NCBI GenBank assembly: GCA_016124935.1
Contig: WGMS01000023.1
Location: 61,367 to 125,366 of the forward strand
Length of the DNA stretch: 64,000 nt
From: a bacterium
Lineage (GTDB): Bacteria; Cyanobacteriota; Vampirovibrionia; Obscuribacterales; Obscuribacteraceae
Direction: 5' to 3'
Shown: positions 28,238 to 38,123 of the stretch, one piece after another
How positions within the stretch are numbered: position 1 is the first letter of the stretch
How the letters are laid out: each line of letters opens with the position of its first letter
Notes under the pieces: generated by a model
Seen by the model: only the letters and a program-made list of their open reading frames with translations
Databases searched by the model: none
What the model was told of the DNA's origin: nothing
Program-made: the position numbers and the translations under genes

Positions 28238-29614
28238 TCAGTTTGTTTGCGTACACTCTTTCAAGGGGGCGGCGCCGAAGCCGGGAAAGACCCGGGTCAC
28301 TCCAAAGACGGCCCGGACTGATATCCAGACTGCCGTTACCGTCCAGATGGTTGTCAATCCGTCCCCTATGGTAATGCCCGCATTTGTCATTCCTAACAAT
28401 AAAAGGGCGCCGGTGCCGGTGGCCAGGATCATCACGTTTCTTAAAAATCCAAAGTCCCCTGTTCCCCAGTGAATACCGTCGGTGGCGAATGCAAGGGCGT
28501 TTATCGGCTGGGCGACGGCGGCAACCACCCAGGCCCTTTCGAACAGGGCAAGCGCCGAGGCCGGTACCAACAATTTGATCACGATATTAGTGCCTGCCAT
28601 CATTGTGCCGCAGAGCAGGATGCCGGTGAGGACGCTCCAGCAAAATATATATAAAGCCACTTTTCTTGCCAGATCGATTTTGCCAGCTCCCAGAAAGTAG
28701 CCAATTAAGCTCTGGCCGGTGATTGCGAAGCTATCTAGGAAAAGCGCCGTGAAAAGCCAGATCTGGCGAATAGCCTGGTGCGCGGCACCGCTCTCTGCTC
28801 CTGCTCTGGTGGCTTCTCTGGTGCAAAGAAGAATGAAGAGGGTCAGCAATCCGGTGCGAATAAAGAGATCTCCGCCGATTTTAATCAGCCCTTTTATGTC
28901 TTCTTTTTTTAGCTTCTCAGGAAGCGGAAAACGCAGTTTTATAGAATATAGACAGAGCGAAGCGCCTATATACTGGCTTATCAACGTGGAAAGGGCCGCT
29001 CCTTTAATACCGAGAGCCGGGAAAATACCGAATCCGAATATGAAAATAGGATCGAGGATAACGTTGACCACATTTACCAGAATCGCCACTTTCATCGGGG
29101 TTTTCATATCTTGCAGTCCGCGCAGGATGCCGAAGGAGGTCAGGGTGAGAAGTATGGCCGGTGCCGCGAAGAAGCGGACCCTCATATAATCCACCGCATT
29201 GGTGAGGATCTCTCCATCTGCTCCGGCGCCCATTAATATGGCGGCCCGGTCCGCCAGAATAAAGCCGAAGCAGGAAATGCAGATCCCGAAAACCAGCGCC
29301 ATAGCCAGCGCCATGCCGGCAACCTGGCTGGCTCTGGCTTTGTCCTGCTTGCCCCAGAGCTGAGCTATTTCTGTCTGGGAGCCTACTCCCAGGAAGTTGA
29401 AAATCCAGAAGGTGCCGGAGAGTATGGCGGTCCCCACTCCAAGAGCGGCAAGCGCCTCGGCGCCCAGGCGGGCGATGAAGGAGGTGTCCACCAGACCGGT
29501 CAAAGGCTCTGCTATCATCGAGAAAAGCACCGGTGTGGCCAGCGTGATGATTGTCCGGTTGGGGCGCTTGACGAAAGAGTGATTCTCGGGAGAGTCTATG
29601 GGGGCGGTAGCCAT
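28238..29614 (-). CDS. MATE family efflux transporter
   Basis: A 458-residue protein with 12 hydrophobic segments in two homologous halves, matching the multidrug and toxin extrusion family. The opening IITLATPVLFSMIAEPLTGLVDTSFIARLGAEALAA is characteristic; GILRGLQDMKTPMKVA marks the centre of the N-half. The sequence is closest in style to the DinF branch. It exports cationic compounds with Na+ or H+. It follows the histidine kinase by 5 bp, so export is probably controlled by that two-component system. Confidence 0.92.
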   Translation of the reverse strand: MATAPIDSPENHSFVKRPNRTIITLATPVLFSMIAEPLTGLVDTSFIARLGAEALAALGVGTAILSGTFWIFNFLGVGSQTEIAQLWGKQDKARASQVAGMALAMALVFGICISCFGFILADRAAILMGAGADGEILTNAVDYMRVRFFAAPAILLTLTSFGILRGLQDMKTPMKVAILVNVVNVILDPIFIFGFGIFPALGIKGAALSTLISQYIGASLCLYSIKLRFPLPEKLKKEDIKGLIKIGGDLFIRTGLLTLFILLCTREATRAGAESGAAHQAIRQIWLFTALFLDSFAITGQSLIGYFLGAGKIDLARKVALYIFCWSVLTGILLCGTMMAGTNIVIKLLVPASALALFERAWVVAAVAQPINALAFATDGIHWGTGDFGFLRNVMILATGTGALLLLGMTNAGITIGDGLTTIWTVTAVWISVRAVFGVTRVFPGFGAAPLKECTQTN

Positions 29615-29619
29615 GGATG

Positions 29620-31035
29620 TTAGATTATCTCCCGACTTTCGCCGTCTTCTTGAATCTCTACTTTCGGAAACGTGACTTTCACCCTGGTGCCTTTGCCTTC
29701 GGCTCCTTCCGAAATGGCTACTTCAGCGTTGTGGGCCCGGGCGATCTCGTATACGATGGCAAGGCCAAGACCACTGCCGGTAATGTCCAGATCCGATCCG
29801 GTCACTCTGTAGAAGCGCTCGAATACCCGTTCTCGTTCTCCTTCCGGAATGCCGATGCCGTCATCTTCTATGATTAGATCGATGGTATCCTTATTGGTGA
29901 CATTAATGACCACTGTGCCTCCGGGTCGATTGTAGCGAATAGCGTTTTCGAGCAGATTGGTGGTGAGTTCCCGCAGGCTTATCGAATCGCCTTCCACCAG
30001 AGCCTGGCTCTCTTCGGCTTGAAAGTCCAGTTCGACCTGGCGTTCGATAGATTCCGGCACTATGTCGGTGGTGGCATCGGAGACCACTATATTGAGATCC
30101 ACCGGTTTGAAGGTGGAGGTACGGGTGATGGCGTGCTCCGCTTTAGAGAGGCTCAGCAACTGTTGTACTGTTCTGGTCATTCGATCGAGCCCGTTCACCT
30201 GGGTTCGAACCAACTCTTTCACCTTCTCCAGATCGGTCTCCTTTTCGGCAAGCTGGGCATAAGTCTTCAATCCGGCAAGGGGTGTGCGTAATTGATGGGC
30301 GGCATTGGAGGCGAATCTTCGCTGGCGGGTGATGTCCTGGCGGGCTCTTTCTAGAAGATCGTTCAAAGCCATGATGAAATTGGTCACCTCATCCGGTACT
30401 ATCTTCAGGTTGATGGGAGAGAGATCCTGGGGCGAGCGCTCCCCGATCGCCGCGCTGATTTTATTCAGGGGAGAAAGACCTTTGCTGATTCCTACCCTGA
30501 CCGCTACCACTGCAATAGTGATGATTAGAAGCTGGGGGAGCACTATACCTGCCAGAATTTGTTGAATCAGCTCGGTGCGGGCATTCTTGGTTTCTGCCAC
30601 TTGAATAATCACCGAACCCATCGGGCTCTCCGGAGCCAGCATCCTGATGATAGCGATTCTTACATCTTTGCCGTGGATCTTGGAGCTTTTGAATATGGGC
30701 GGCTCTCCGACAGCCGGAGCGACTTCCGGCGCCGGCAGGTGCTCATCGCCAGCCAGTCTCAGACCGTAGGGGGCAAAAATCTGGTAGTAGAATTCGTCTC
30801 TGTTGTTATGCCGAAAAATCTCTTCGGCGCCCCGGGGCAGGTCCACTTTTACTTTACTGCCGACCACCCTGATACGACCCGCAACTGAATCGGCTGTGTT
30901 GATAAGCTGTCTGTCGTAGAGATCGGTGGTGAAATACTGAGCGAGCAAATAAGTACATAGCGCTGATACTACCAGTAGTGTCGTCAGGGGGATGGTCAGC
31001 CAGAACATGAGCTGGCGTCGGATCGAATTGTTCAT
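29620..31035 (-). CDS. Two-component sensor histidine kinase (QseC/TctE-like)
   Basis: A 471-residue membrane kinase: TM1 (~12-34), periplasmic sensor region (~35-165), TM2 (~168-190), HAMP, dimerisation/H-box (FASNAAHQLRTPLAG) with the phospho-His, N-box NLLENAIRYNRP and ATP-lid motifs DDGIGIPEGER and GSGLGLAI. The periplasmic part matches the 2CSK_N-type sensor domain of the QseC/TctE group. The ATG overlaps the response-regulator stop by 4 bp (ATGA), so the pair is translationally coupled. The downstream MATE, APC and LRR genes suggest its regulon. Confidence 0.93.
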   Translation of the reverse strand: MNNSIRRQLMFWLTIPLTTLLVVSALCTYLLAQYFTTDLYDRQLINTADSVAGRIRVVGSKVKVDLPRGAEEIFRHNNRDEFYYQIFAPYGLRLAGDEHLPAPEVAPAVGEPPIFKSSKIHGKDVRIAIIRMLAPESPMGSVIIQVAETKNARTELIQQILAGIVLPQLLIITIAVVAVRVGISKGLSPLNKISAAIGERSPQDLSPINLKIVPDEVTNFIMALNDLLERARQDITRQRRFASNAAHQLRTPLAGLKTYAQLAEKETDLEKVKELVRTQVNGLDRMTRTVQQLLSLSKAEHAITRTSTFKPVDLNIVVSDATTDIVPESIERQVELDFQAEESQALVEGDSISLRELTTNLLENAIRYNRPGGTVVINVTNKDTIDLIIEDDGIGIPEGERERVFERFYRVTGSDLDITGSGLGLAIVYEIARAHNAEVAISEGAEGKGTRVKVTFPKVEIQEDGESREII

Positions 31036-31733
31036 TGCTGTCCGTCAGGAGGCAACTCGCCGATCACTTTCGGAGGTTCCAGAATATAGCCCAGCCCCCG
31101 GATAGTTCTTATCGTACAACCGCTGCCTTCCATCTTTTTTCTCAGGCGATGCACGATAATCTCGATGGCATTGAAACTTATTTCTGCTTCCCAACTGGAT
31201 AGATGTTCGCGCAGTTGATTTTTGTTCACCACTTTTCCTGCTCTCTGCAGCAAGACTTCCAGCACCGCGATCTCTCGAGCAGACAGCTCTACCGGTACTT
31301 TCTTTACTGATAGTCTGCGACCGACCGTATCGAAGCAGACATCGCCATATTTGATTTCGGTGAGGTTGCCCCAGGTCTCCTTGCGAAGAAGAGCGCGGAT
31401 TCTAGCTTCCAGCTCCTCCAGGTGAAAAGGCTTGGTCATATAGTCGTTGGCGCCCAGGTCAAGACCGGTGATCCGGTCTTCCAGAGAATCCCTGGCGGTG
31501 AGAATCAATACCGGTGTGGAACTGCCTCGCTGTCTCAATCTGGTCAGCACCTCCAGCCCGTCCATTTCCGGTAGACCGAGGTCGAGAACAAGCAGATCGT
31601 ATTCGGTTTTAGACAACGCTGTGTCGGCATCGGCGCCTGTGCGAACATGATCCACCACATAGCCGTTCTGGGTGAGAGCCAGGCTGACACCGTTGGAAAG
31701 CATCTGGTCGTCTTCAACGAGAAGTATGCGCAT
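31032..31733 (-). CDS. OmpR-family response regulator
   Basis: A 233-residue regulator: receiver domain with acidic pocket ED (8-9), phospho-acceptor D51 (VLDLGLPEMDG) and the conserved Lys in MTKPF, then a winged-helix DNA-binding domain (~130-222, VHRLRKKMEGSGCTIRTIRGLGYIL). It resembles QseB/TctD-type regulators and pairs with the overlapping kinase gene. It is the first gene of a likely five-gene operon running to 23443. Confidence 0.94.
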   Translation of the reverse strand: MRILLVEDDQMLSNGVSLALTQNGYVVDHVRTGADADTALSKTEYDLLVLDLGLPEMDGLEVLTRLRQRGSSTPVLILTARDSLEDRITGLDLGANDYMTKPFHLEELEARIRALLRKETWGNLTEIKYGDVCFDTVGRRLSVKKVPVELSAREIAVLEVLLQRAGKVVNKNQLREHLSSWEAEISFNAIEIIVHRLRKKMEGSGCTIRTIRGLGYILEPPKVIGELPPDGQQ

Positions 31734-32019
31734 TGAGATTCTGCCTCGATATTAGGTCCGTGCGAGATTATTTGAATAATAGCAGAGAGTCTCTTGCGGC
31801 TGGGTGCGCCCGCCGCCATTTCAAGAGTTGAGAATATATCTAATTTCTCTTATATACGCCATTTTCTTTTATACAGTTGCCCGAAATTCTGATATCTTTA
31901 GGCGGCGTGGTTCTATTTTTTTTGCGGACATGAAGGGCATGTCAGGACCACTGTCTCAATAGAGGTATCGGGCAACCGACCTCCATAGCCGTATTTCGTC
32001 GATTATTGGAGAGAACGCG

Positions 32020-34881
32020 ATGCAAACTGCCGGACAGGTTGAAAACAGGCTCAAGCAGCTCAGCAAGCACGGCCAGTCTATTTGGCTCGATTTCATTCGA
32101 CGGGGTTACTTGAGGGATGGCGAACTCAAGACCCTGGTGCAAGAGGACGGTTTGCGCGGTGTTACCTCTAACCCATCGATTTTCGAAAAGGCTATCGCCG
32201 GCAGTGATGACTACAAGGCAGAGTTAGATGAGCTGGTGCTCGACCGCAGCCTCGACAACAATGCCATCTATGAAAAACTGGCAATAGAAGATATAAAAGA
32301 AGCCCTTGACGTCCTCAAGAATGTCTACAGCGAAACCGCCGGTAGAGACGGCTATGTCAGCATGGAAGTCTCTCCGCTTATCGCCAGTGATACCGAAGCG
32401 ACCGTGGCTGAAGCCCTGCGTCTGTGGGAAGCGGTGGATCGTCCCAACTTGATGATCAAAGTTCCGGCCACCGATGAAGGTATCCCTGCCATCACCGAAC
32501 TAATAGGCAGGGGTCTCAATGTGAATGTCACCCTGCTCTTTAACTGTGAGACCTATCGAAAAGTGGCCGAAGCCTATATGACCGGTCTGGAGAGACTGGC
32601 CGAGTCCGGCGGCGATCTCAGCACCGTGGCATCCGTGGCCAGTTTCTTCGTCAGTCGAATCGACAACAAGGTCGATAAAGCGCTCAAGCAAGCGATGGAA
32701 GAAGCCGAAGAGGCCAGGGACAGAAATACTGCCAGGCATCTGCTTGGCAAGATTGCCGTAGCCAATGCCAAGAGGGCATATCAAATCTATCGCGAGCTTT
32801 TCACTTCCGAGCGCTGGAAGAACCTGGTTTCGGGTGGTGCTCGTCCCCAGCGTCTGCTCTGGGCCAGCACATCTACCAAGAACCCGGACTATCCAGATAC
32901 TTTATATGTGGATGAGCTGGTCGGTAACGAGACCGTCAATACCCTGCCGCTCGATACTTTGAATGCTTTTCGTGATCACGGCAAGGCAGAAGAAGCCCTG
33001 GAGCGCGGAGTGGATGAAGCGAAGGAGCAACTCCTTCATCTGGAGCAGTTGGGTATCTCTCTTGACGAGATAACCGCCGAGCTTCTAGAAGAGGGGGTAG
33101 AGGCTTTTTCCCAGGCTTTTCGTGATCTGCTCTCGGCTGTCGAGGCGGTGAGAGTCTCTAAGTTGCCTCCCTTTGATGAGATGATCGAGGTAAAACTGCC
33201 GGATGATGTCGAAGCTCATCTTACCGAGATCCTCTCTCGATACGAAGAGGAGAAGACGGTGGAGCGTTTATGGAATCGAGACGCTTCGGTCTGGACCGGC
33301 GCCGACGAGAGCGACTGGCTTACCTGGCTCGACATAGTCGAAGAGCAACTGGCGGACACCAGCCGGTTTGCAGCGCTAAGAGAGGAGATTAAAAACTCTT
33401 CCATCGACAATGTTCTTTTACTGGGCATGGGCGGCTCCAGTCTCTGTCCGGAAGTACTCAGCATGACTTTTGGAAAAGAAGAAGGCTTCCCCGGGCTTCA
33501 TATTCTCGATTCCACTTCGCCGGAGCAGATCAAGACCCTGGCGGAATCTATCGAGCCCAAGAAGACGATTTTCGTGGTGGCATCCAAATCAGGCACCACC
33601 CTGGAGCCCAATATCTTTATGGCTTATTTCCTGGATTTGATGAAGAAGGAGCTGGGTGAGGCCGCCGGCAACTATTTTCTTGCCATAACCGATCCCGATT
33701 CGAAGCTGGAAGCTTTTGCCAGAGAGGCAGGCTTCAAGCATATCTTCTACGGTCATCCCCAGATTGGCGGTCGCTATTCGGCCCTTTCCGATTTTGGCAT
33801 GATCCCGGCTGCGTTGATGGGAATACCGGTAGAAGACTTTCTGCTGTCGGCTAGAGACATGGTCGATGCCTGTCGAATAACCAGGAAGCTCCAGTCTAAT
33901 CCCGGTGTCTATCTCGGTGCGGTCCTGGGCGCCGCCTATCTGACCGGCCGAGACAAGATGACCATCGCCACCTCATCCGGTATCAGCGATTTAGGAGCCT
34001 GGCTGGAGCAGCTGGTGGCCGAGTCTACCGGTAAGGACGGCAAAGCGATTATTCCTGTCGATAGAGAGCATCTCGGTAGCCCCGAAACCTATGGAGATGA
34101 CAGGGTTTTCGTTTATATCAAGCTGGAGTCGGATCAAGACCAGCAGCAAGAAGAAGCATTGAGAGCTCTGGCAGATGCCGGCTATCCAGTAATCAAAATT
34201 TTGATGAAAGAGAAGATAGATCTGGGGCGTGAGTTCTTCCGTTTCGAAGTGGCGACAGCAGTGGCAGGAGCAGTTATCGGCATCAATCCTTTTAATCAGC
34301 CCGATGTGGAAGCCAGCAAGATAGCCACTCGTGCTCTGACCAGAGCCTACGAGGAAGCCGGCTCTTTCCCGCCGGAGACGGCTCTATTTGAAGAAGAAGC
34401 GATAAAAGTTTTCGTGGACGACCACTATGTGGAGAGTCTTGGTAAAGAGTTCGAGAGTCTGACCGCACTGATTAGAGCCCATCTCTCTTCTATAGAAGAA
34501 GGTGACTATTTCGCCTTGCTCGGTTATATCGAGATGAACGAAGAGCATGAGCGTCTGCTTCAGAACATCAGGCACGCGGTGCGAGATGCCTGCAAAGTGG
34601 CCACTTGTCTTGGATTCGGACCGCGTTTTCTTCATTCCACCGGTCAGGCTTACAAAGGCGGTTCCAATAAGGGCGTCTTCATTCAGCTTACCTGCGACCA
34701 TCGGCAAGATCTGGATGTTCCCGATCATGCCTATTCTTTCGGTACCGTTATCGACGCCCAGGCAAGAGGTGATCTGGAAGTGTTGACCGAAAGGAAGCGT
34801 CGGGTAATTCGCGTTCATATGAGCGATGTCGGCGCCGGCCTCGCCCAGCTTAGAAAAGCTGTCACAGAAGCCCTGACTTAA
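32020..34881 (+). CDS. Bifunctional transaldolase / glucose-6-phosphate isomerase
   Basis: A 953-residue fusion. Residues 1-~370 are transaldolase (GLRGVTSNPSIFEKAI; Schiff-base Lys in LMIKVPATDEG), moving dihydroxyacetone units in the pentose phosphate pathway. Residues ~400-953 are phosphoglucose isomerase with two SIS folds (LLLGMGGSSLCPE; FVVASKSGTTLEPN), interconverting glucose-6-P and fructose-6-P. The fusion channels fructose-6-P between the two pathways; such tal-pgi fusions are known in several bacterial phyla. The ATG has GGAGAG 7 bases upstream. Glucokinase follows 57 bp downstream, supplying glucose-6-P. Confidence 0.95.
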   Translation: MQTAGQVENRLKQLSKHGQSIWLDFIRRGYLRDGELKTLVQEDGLRGVTSNPSIFEKAIAGSDDYKAELDELVLDRSLDNNAIYEKLAIEDIKEALDVLKNVYSETAGRDGYVSMEVSPLIASDTEATVAEALRLWEAVDRPNLMIKVPATDEGIPAITELIGRGLNVNVTLLFNCETYRKVAEAYMTGLERLAESGGDLSTVASVASFFVSRIDNKVDKALKQAMEEAEEARDRNTARHLLGKIAVANAKRAYQIYRELFTSERWKNLVSGGARPQRLLWASTSTKNPDYPDTLYVDELVGNETVNTLPLDTLNAFRDHGKAEEALERGVDEAKEQLLHLEQLGISLDEITAELLEEGVEAFSQAFRDLLSAVEAVRVSKLPPFDEMIEVKLPDDVEAHLTEILSRYEEEKTVERLWNRDASVWTGADESDWLTWLDIVEEQLADTSRFAALREEIKNSSIDNVLLLGMGGSSLCPEVLSMTFGKEEGFPGLHILDSTSPEQIKTLAESIEPKKTIFVVASKSGTTLEPNIFMAYFLDLMKKELGEAAGNYFLAITDPDSKLEAFAREAGFKHIFYGHPQIGGRYSALSDFGMIPAALMGIPVEDFLLSARDMVDACRITRKLQSNPGVYLGAVLGAAYLTGRDKMTIATSSGISDLGAWLEQLVAESTGKDGKAIIPVDREHLGSPETYGDDRVFVYIKLESDQDQQQEEALRALADAGYPVIKILMKEKIDLGREFFRFEVATAVAGAVIGINPFNQPDVEASKIATRALTRAYEEAGSFPPETALFEEEAIKVFVDDHYVESLGKEFESLTALIRAHLSSIEEGDYFALLGYIEMNEEHERLLQNIRHAVRDACKVATCLGFGPRFLHSTGQAYKGGSNKGVFIQLTCDHRQDLDVPDHAYSFGTVIDAQARGDLEVLTERKRRVIRVHMSDVGAGLAQLRKAVTEALT

Positions 34882-34938
34882 GATACCCCGCAACTCTATT
34901 CTATTCTAATCCAGACTTTGGAGGTTTGAACTGTTCCT

Positions 34939-35946
34939 ATGATTCTTGCAGGTGATATTGGCGGTACCAAGACCAATCTGGCTTTCTTCGAGCACGAAGG
35001 AGAGAAGTTCACCGTCCTGGAAGAGGCGACTTTTGCTTCCCAGGAGTTTCGCGAACCTGAACAGCTGCTCTCCGAGTTCATCTCCGCCCACGATTACAAA
35101 GCGGATCTGGTCAGTTTGAGCATTGCCGGACCGGTCATAAACGGAACTTGCAAAGCGACCAATATTCCCTGGACTGTCGATAGTGCCTCAATTTCGAGCC
35201 GATTAGGATTCTCCAATACCTGGTTGATAAACGATCTGGAAGCGAACGCTCATGGTATCACTCATCTGTCCGAGGATGAATACGAGGTATTGCATGGGGG
35301 CAAACCGGGAATGCACGGCAATGCCTGTGTGGTATCGGCCGGCACCGGACTCGGCGAAGCCGGAATGTTCTGGAACGGCGACGGTTATATCCCCTTCGCC
35401 TGTGAAGGCGGACACACCGATTTCGCTCCGCGCAGCGACGAGCAGATTGACCTGCTCAAACACCTAAGACGTGACCACCGTCATGTCAGTTATGAACGGG
35501 TCCTATCGGGTATGGGTCTGCTCAATATATACGAGTTCCTGCGTGATACCAATCGCTATGAAGAGCCGGACTGGCTCGCCCAGGAGCTTTCGTTGGAGGA
35601 TGACCAGGCTGCCACCATCTCTAGATTTGCCGTGGAGGGCAAAGCCGAAATCTGTGTGAAAGCACTGGATATGTTCGTCGAGATCTACGGCGCCGAAGCC
35701 GGCAACGCCGCCCTCAAGTTCATGGCTTTTGGCGGTGTCTTCCTTGGTGGCGGAATCGCGCCCAAGATTATCGATAGGCTCAAGCAGCCTTCTTTCATGG
35801 AAGCCTTCTTAGATAAGGGGCGCATGGCTTCGATAATGGAGTTCATGCCGGTCAAGGTAATTATGAACAATCGCACGGCGCTCTATGGAGCGGCTCGTTT
35901 TGCTCTTCTTAAATCCGGTCAGCTCAAGGCTCGGGCTGTGGTCTAA
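34939..35946 (+). CDS. glk: Glucokinase
   Basis: A 335-residue ROK-independent (proteobacterial/cyanobacterial-type) glucokinase phosphorylating glucose with ATP. The phosphate-binding DIGGTKTNLAFF (6-17) is at the N-terminus, the substrate loop ACKATNIPWTVD and catalytic-Asp region WLINDLEANAHG follow, and the second ATP motif VSAGTGLGEAG and the EGGHTDFAP block are intact. A GGAGG lies 15 bp before the ATG, rather far, with no better start in frame. It is co-oriented with tal-pgi, so the two feed one entry route of glucose into the pentose phosphate/glycolytic pool. Confidence 0.94.
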   Translation: MILAGDIGGTKTNLAFFEHEGEKFTVLEEATFASQEFREPEQLLSEFISAHDYKADLVSLSIAGPVINGTCKATNIPWTVDSASISSRLGFSNTWLINDLEANAHGITHLSEDEYEVLHGGKPGMHGNACVVSAGTGLGEAGMFWNGDGYIPFACEGGHTDFAPRSDEQIDLLKHLRRDHRHVSYERVLSGMGLLNIYEFLRDTNRYEEPDWLAQELSLEDDQAATISRFAVEGKAEICVKALDMFVEIYGAEAGNAALKFMAFGGVFLGGGIAPKIIDRLKQPSFMEAFLDKGRMASIMEFMPVKVIMNNRTALYGAARFALLKSGQLKARAVV

Positions 35947-35947
35947 A

Positions 35948-37621
35948 TTAATTCTCGGTCTCGTTGGCTTTTTCCGGATCGAAGACCGGCAGATTCTCGT
36001 GGGTCCGTCTCTGGATGTCGGTGACTATATCGAGGGCCTGATCGAAGGTGTCGACGAAATTCTCGGCGCCGATCACTTCTACTGTATGGACCCCTTCCAG
36101 GATCTTCATAATGTGTTTCTGCACCCCGACGAAAATCACCCTGGCGCCGCCCATCTTGCATTTTTCCACCGCTTGCTCCAGGGCGAGCGCTCCGGTCTGG
36201 TCTATGAAAGGAACATTGTAGAAGCGCAGGATCAGATATTTGATGGTGGGAAGCTTCTCGACGGCGTCGTTGAAATTTTTGACCTCTCCGAAAAATAGAG
36301 GGCCATGGAAAGAATAGATATAGACACCGTCCCTGAACTGACTGGGCAGGTGTTCTATCTCTTCTTGTATATGGTCGATGGTGTCGAGCATACCGTGATC
36401 CGAACCGGTTCTATCGCTCAAACTCTTGGCAAAGAGAATACAGGCGAGGGCCACGCCGACCGCCACCGCCATGATAAGATCGACGAATACGGTCAGCACA
36501 AGGACCACGATCATCACCGTCACATCTCCTCTTGGAGTGCGGCGAATGGTGCGCATGGCTCGTTTGTCGACGATGCTTATACCCACCGAGAAGAGAATAG
36601 CGGCAAGGCAAGCCTGGGGCACCATGGCCGCGTATTTGCCAAGACCCATGAGAACCGCTAGAAGGAAGATGCTGTGCAGAACTCCCGAGAGCTTGGTTCT
36701 GCCACCGGCGTTTATATTGACGACGCTGCGCATGGTGGCGCCGGCGCTGGGCAGACCACCGAAGAGACCGGCTACGATATTGCCTATACCCTGACCAAAC
36801 AGCTCTTTGTCGCTGTCATGTTTTGTTCGGGTGATATTGTCCATCACCACCGAGGTCAGCAAGCTGTCTATGGCGCCTAGAATGGCGAGAGCAGCCGCGC
36901 CGTGAAGAACGAGGTGCATATCGGTCAGGCTTACAACGGGAAGTTGAGGCAGGGGAAGCCCTTCTGGAATATCACCGATACGGGGCAGTTTCAGGTCCAT
37001 GGTGATACTGGCGGTAGTGCCCAGTATGAGCGCTATCAACGAAGTCGGCAGGGCGACCTTTATTAGTTTGTTCAGGAACGGTATCAGATAAATGGCAGCC
37101 AGAGTGATGGCCCCGACTATAACCGCGTGGGAATTCATCTGGCTGAAGATCATGGGTATGTCTTCAAAGGCCGAGAGTACGTCACCTCTTGCTTTCAGTC
37201 CGAAAAAGGGATTGATTTCTACAATGAATATAATTACCCCGATTCCGGTCATGAAGCCGGATACCACCGGATAGGGGAAGTATTGAATCAGTTGACCGGC
37301 TCTGAATTTGCCGAGCACTATCTGCAGTATGCCGCCGACAATTACCGACGCAAATATGATCTCCGGTTTACCAGTATGCTCTGCCATCAGTCCTGCCACC
37401 ACCACCGACATCGGACCGGTCGGTCCTGTCACCTGACCTGGTGTGCCTCCGAAAAGCGCAGCGAAGAAGCCGGCGAGAATGGCGCCATACAGACCGGCTT
37501 TGGCGCCCATGCCAGTGGCCACACCGAAAGCGAGGGCGATGGGAAGTGCCACGATGGCGGCGGTCAGACCGCCGACGAAGTCCCCACGAATATTGCTGAA
37601 ATATTTCTGTCTTATACTCAT
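35948..37621 (-). CDS. SulP-family anion transporter with STAS domain
   Basis: A 557-residue protein with 10-14 membrane helices carrying the SLC26/SulP hallmarks (ALPIALAFGVATGMGAKAGLYGAILAGFFAALFGG near TM1-3, then TGPTGPMSVVVAG). A cytoplasmic STAS domain occupies ~430-545, where the usual phosphorylatable Ser of the D-x-S-G motif is Thr (IDQTGALAL). Likely substrates are sulfate, bicarbonate or other small anions; sequence alone cannot decide. Its ATG immediately follows the USP stop (TAG-ATG), so the pair is co-translated; it converges with glk, 1 bp apart. Confidence 0.9.
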   Translation of the reverse strand: MSIRQKYFSNIRGDFVGGLTAAIVALPIALAFGVATGMGAKAGLYGAILAGFFAALFGGTPGQVTGPTGPMSVVVAGLMAEHTGKPEIIFASVIVGGILQIVLGKFRAGQLIQYFPYPVVSGFMTGIGVIIFIVEINPFFGLKARGDVLSAFEDIPMIFSQMNSHAVIVGAITLAAIYLIPFLNKLIKVALPTSLIALILGTTASITMDLKLPRIGDIPEGLPLPQLPVVSLTDMHLVLHGAAALAILGAIDSLLTSVVMDNITRTKHDSDKELFGQGIGNIVAGLFGGLPSAGATMRSVVNINAGGRTKLSGVLHSIFLLAVLMGLGKYAAMVPQACLAAILFSVGISIVDKRAMRTIRRTPRGDVTVMIVVLVLTVFVDLIMAVAVGVALACILFAKSLSDRTGSDHGMLDTIDHIQEEIEHLPSQFRDGVYIYSFHGPLFFGEVKNFNDAVEKLPTIKYLILRFYNVPFIDQTGALALEQAVEKCKMGGARVIFVGVQKHIMKILEGVHTVEVIGAENFVDTFDQALDIVTDIQRRTHENLPVFDPEKANETEN

Positions 37622-38062
37622 CTACCTGACGACCAGGACGGAGCAGGGGCAGTCGTGTACTATTTTTTCGGCGGTGGTGCCTAATAAACTGCCCCAGATG
37701 CTGGCATGTCCCCGGTCCCCTACCACCAACATAGTGATACCGTTCTCTTTCACATAGGTGACCAGCGCACCGGCGGGATGACCGACGCAGATTGCAAGCT
37801 CGGGGTGAATCCCTTCCTCTTCGCACTGGTTTTTGGCTTTCTTCTGAATCTTTTCGAGCTTATGTTTGGCGGTTTGATCGGCTGCCAAGACTTCGCTTCT
37901 TGAGAATGAGGTATGAATCGTTTCTTGGATCGAGATTATATGAAGCGGCGCTTTCTTGCCCTTGGCAATGGTGATTGCCATGTCGAGCGCTTTCCATGAG
38001 AAATCGGAGCCGTCCATGCCGACTGCGATTATTCGTTTTCCTTCGGTTTCCTTCTCTTCCAT
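37622..38062 (-). CDS. Universal stress protein (UspA family)
   Basis: A 146-residue single-domain USP, normal family length. The N-terminal strand with the ATP-contacting Asp is IIAVGMDGSDFSWKAL; the ATP-binding loop is present as VGDRGHASIWGSLLGTTAEKIVHDCPCSVLVVR, matching G-x2-G-x9-G-[ST]. It is therefore probably the ATP-binding subtype. I chose ATG 38062, with AGGAT 8 bases upstream, over a much longer open frame whose first 69 codons are not protein-like. Co-translated with the SulP gene, suggesting it tunes that transporter. Confidence 0.88.
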   Translation of the reverse strand: MEEKETEGKRIIAVGMDGSDFSWKALDMAITIAKGKKAPLHIISIQETIHTSFSRSEVLAADQTAKHKLEKIQKKAKNQCEEEGIHPELAICVGHPAGALVTYVKENGITMLVVGDRGHASIWGSLLGTTAEKIVHDCPCSVLVVR

Positions 38063-38123
38063 TTGAATATCCTGTTTAGAGTCCTCGTATTTTAGCTTAT
38101 GGTACCTTGATGGCTGCCACAGC

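Noticed and set aside
30180..30215. GGTTCGAAC-type T-loop motif
   Set aside because: It lies inside the histidine kinase coding sequence and no tRNA fold surrounds it.
37127..37826. Overlapping frames opposite SulP and USP genes
   Set aside because: Shadows of strongly supported membrane and USP genes.
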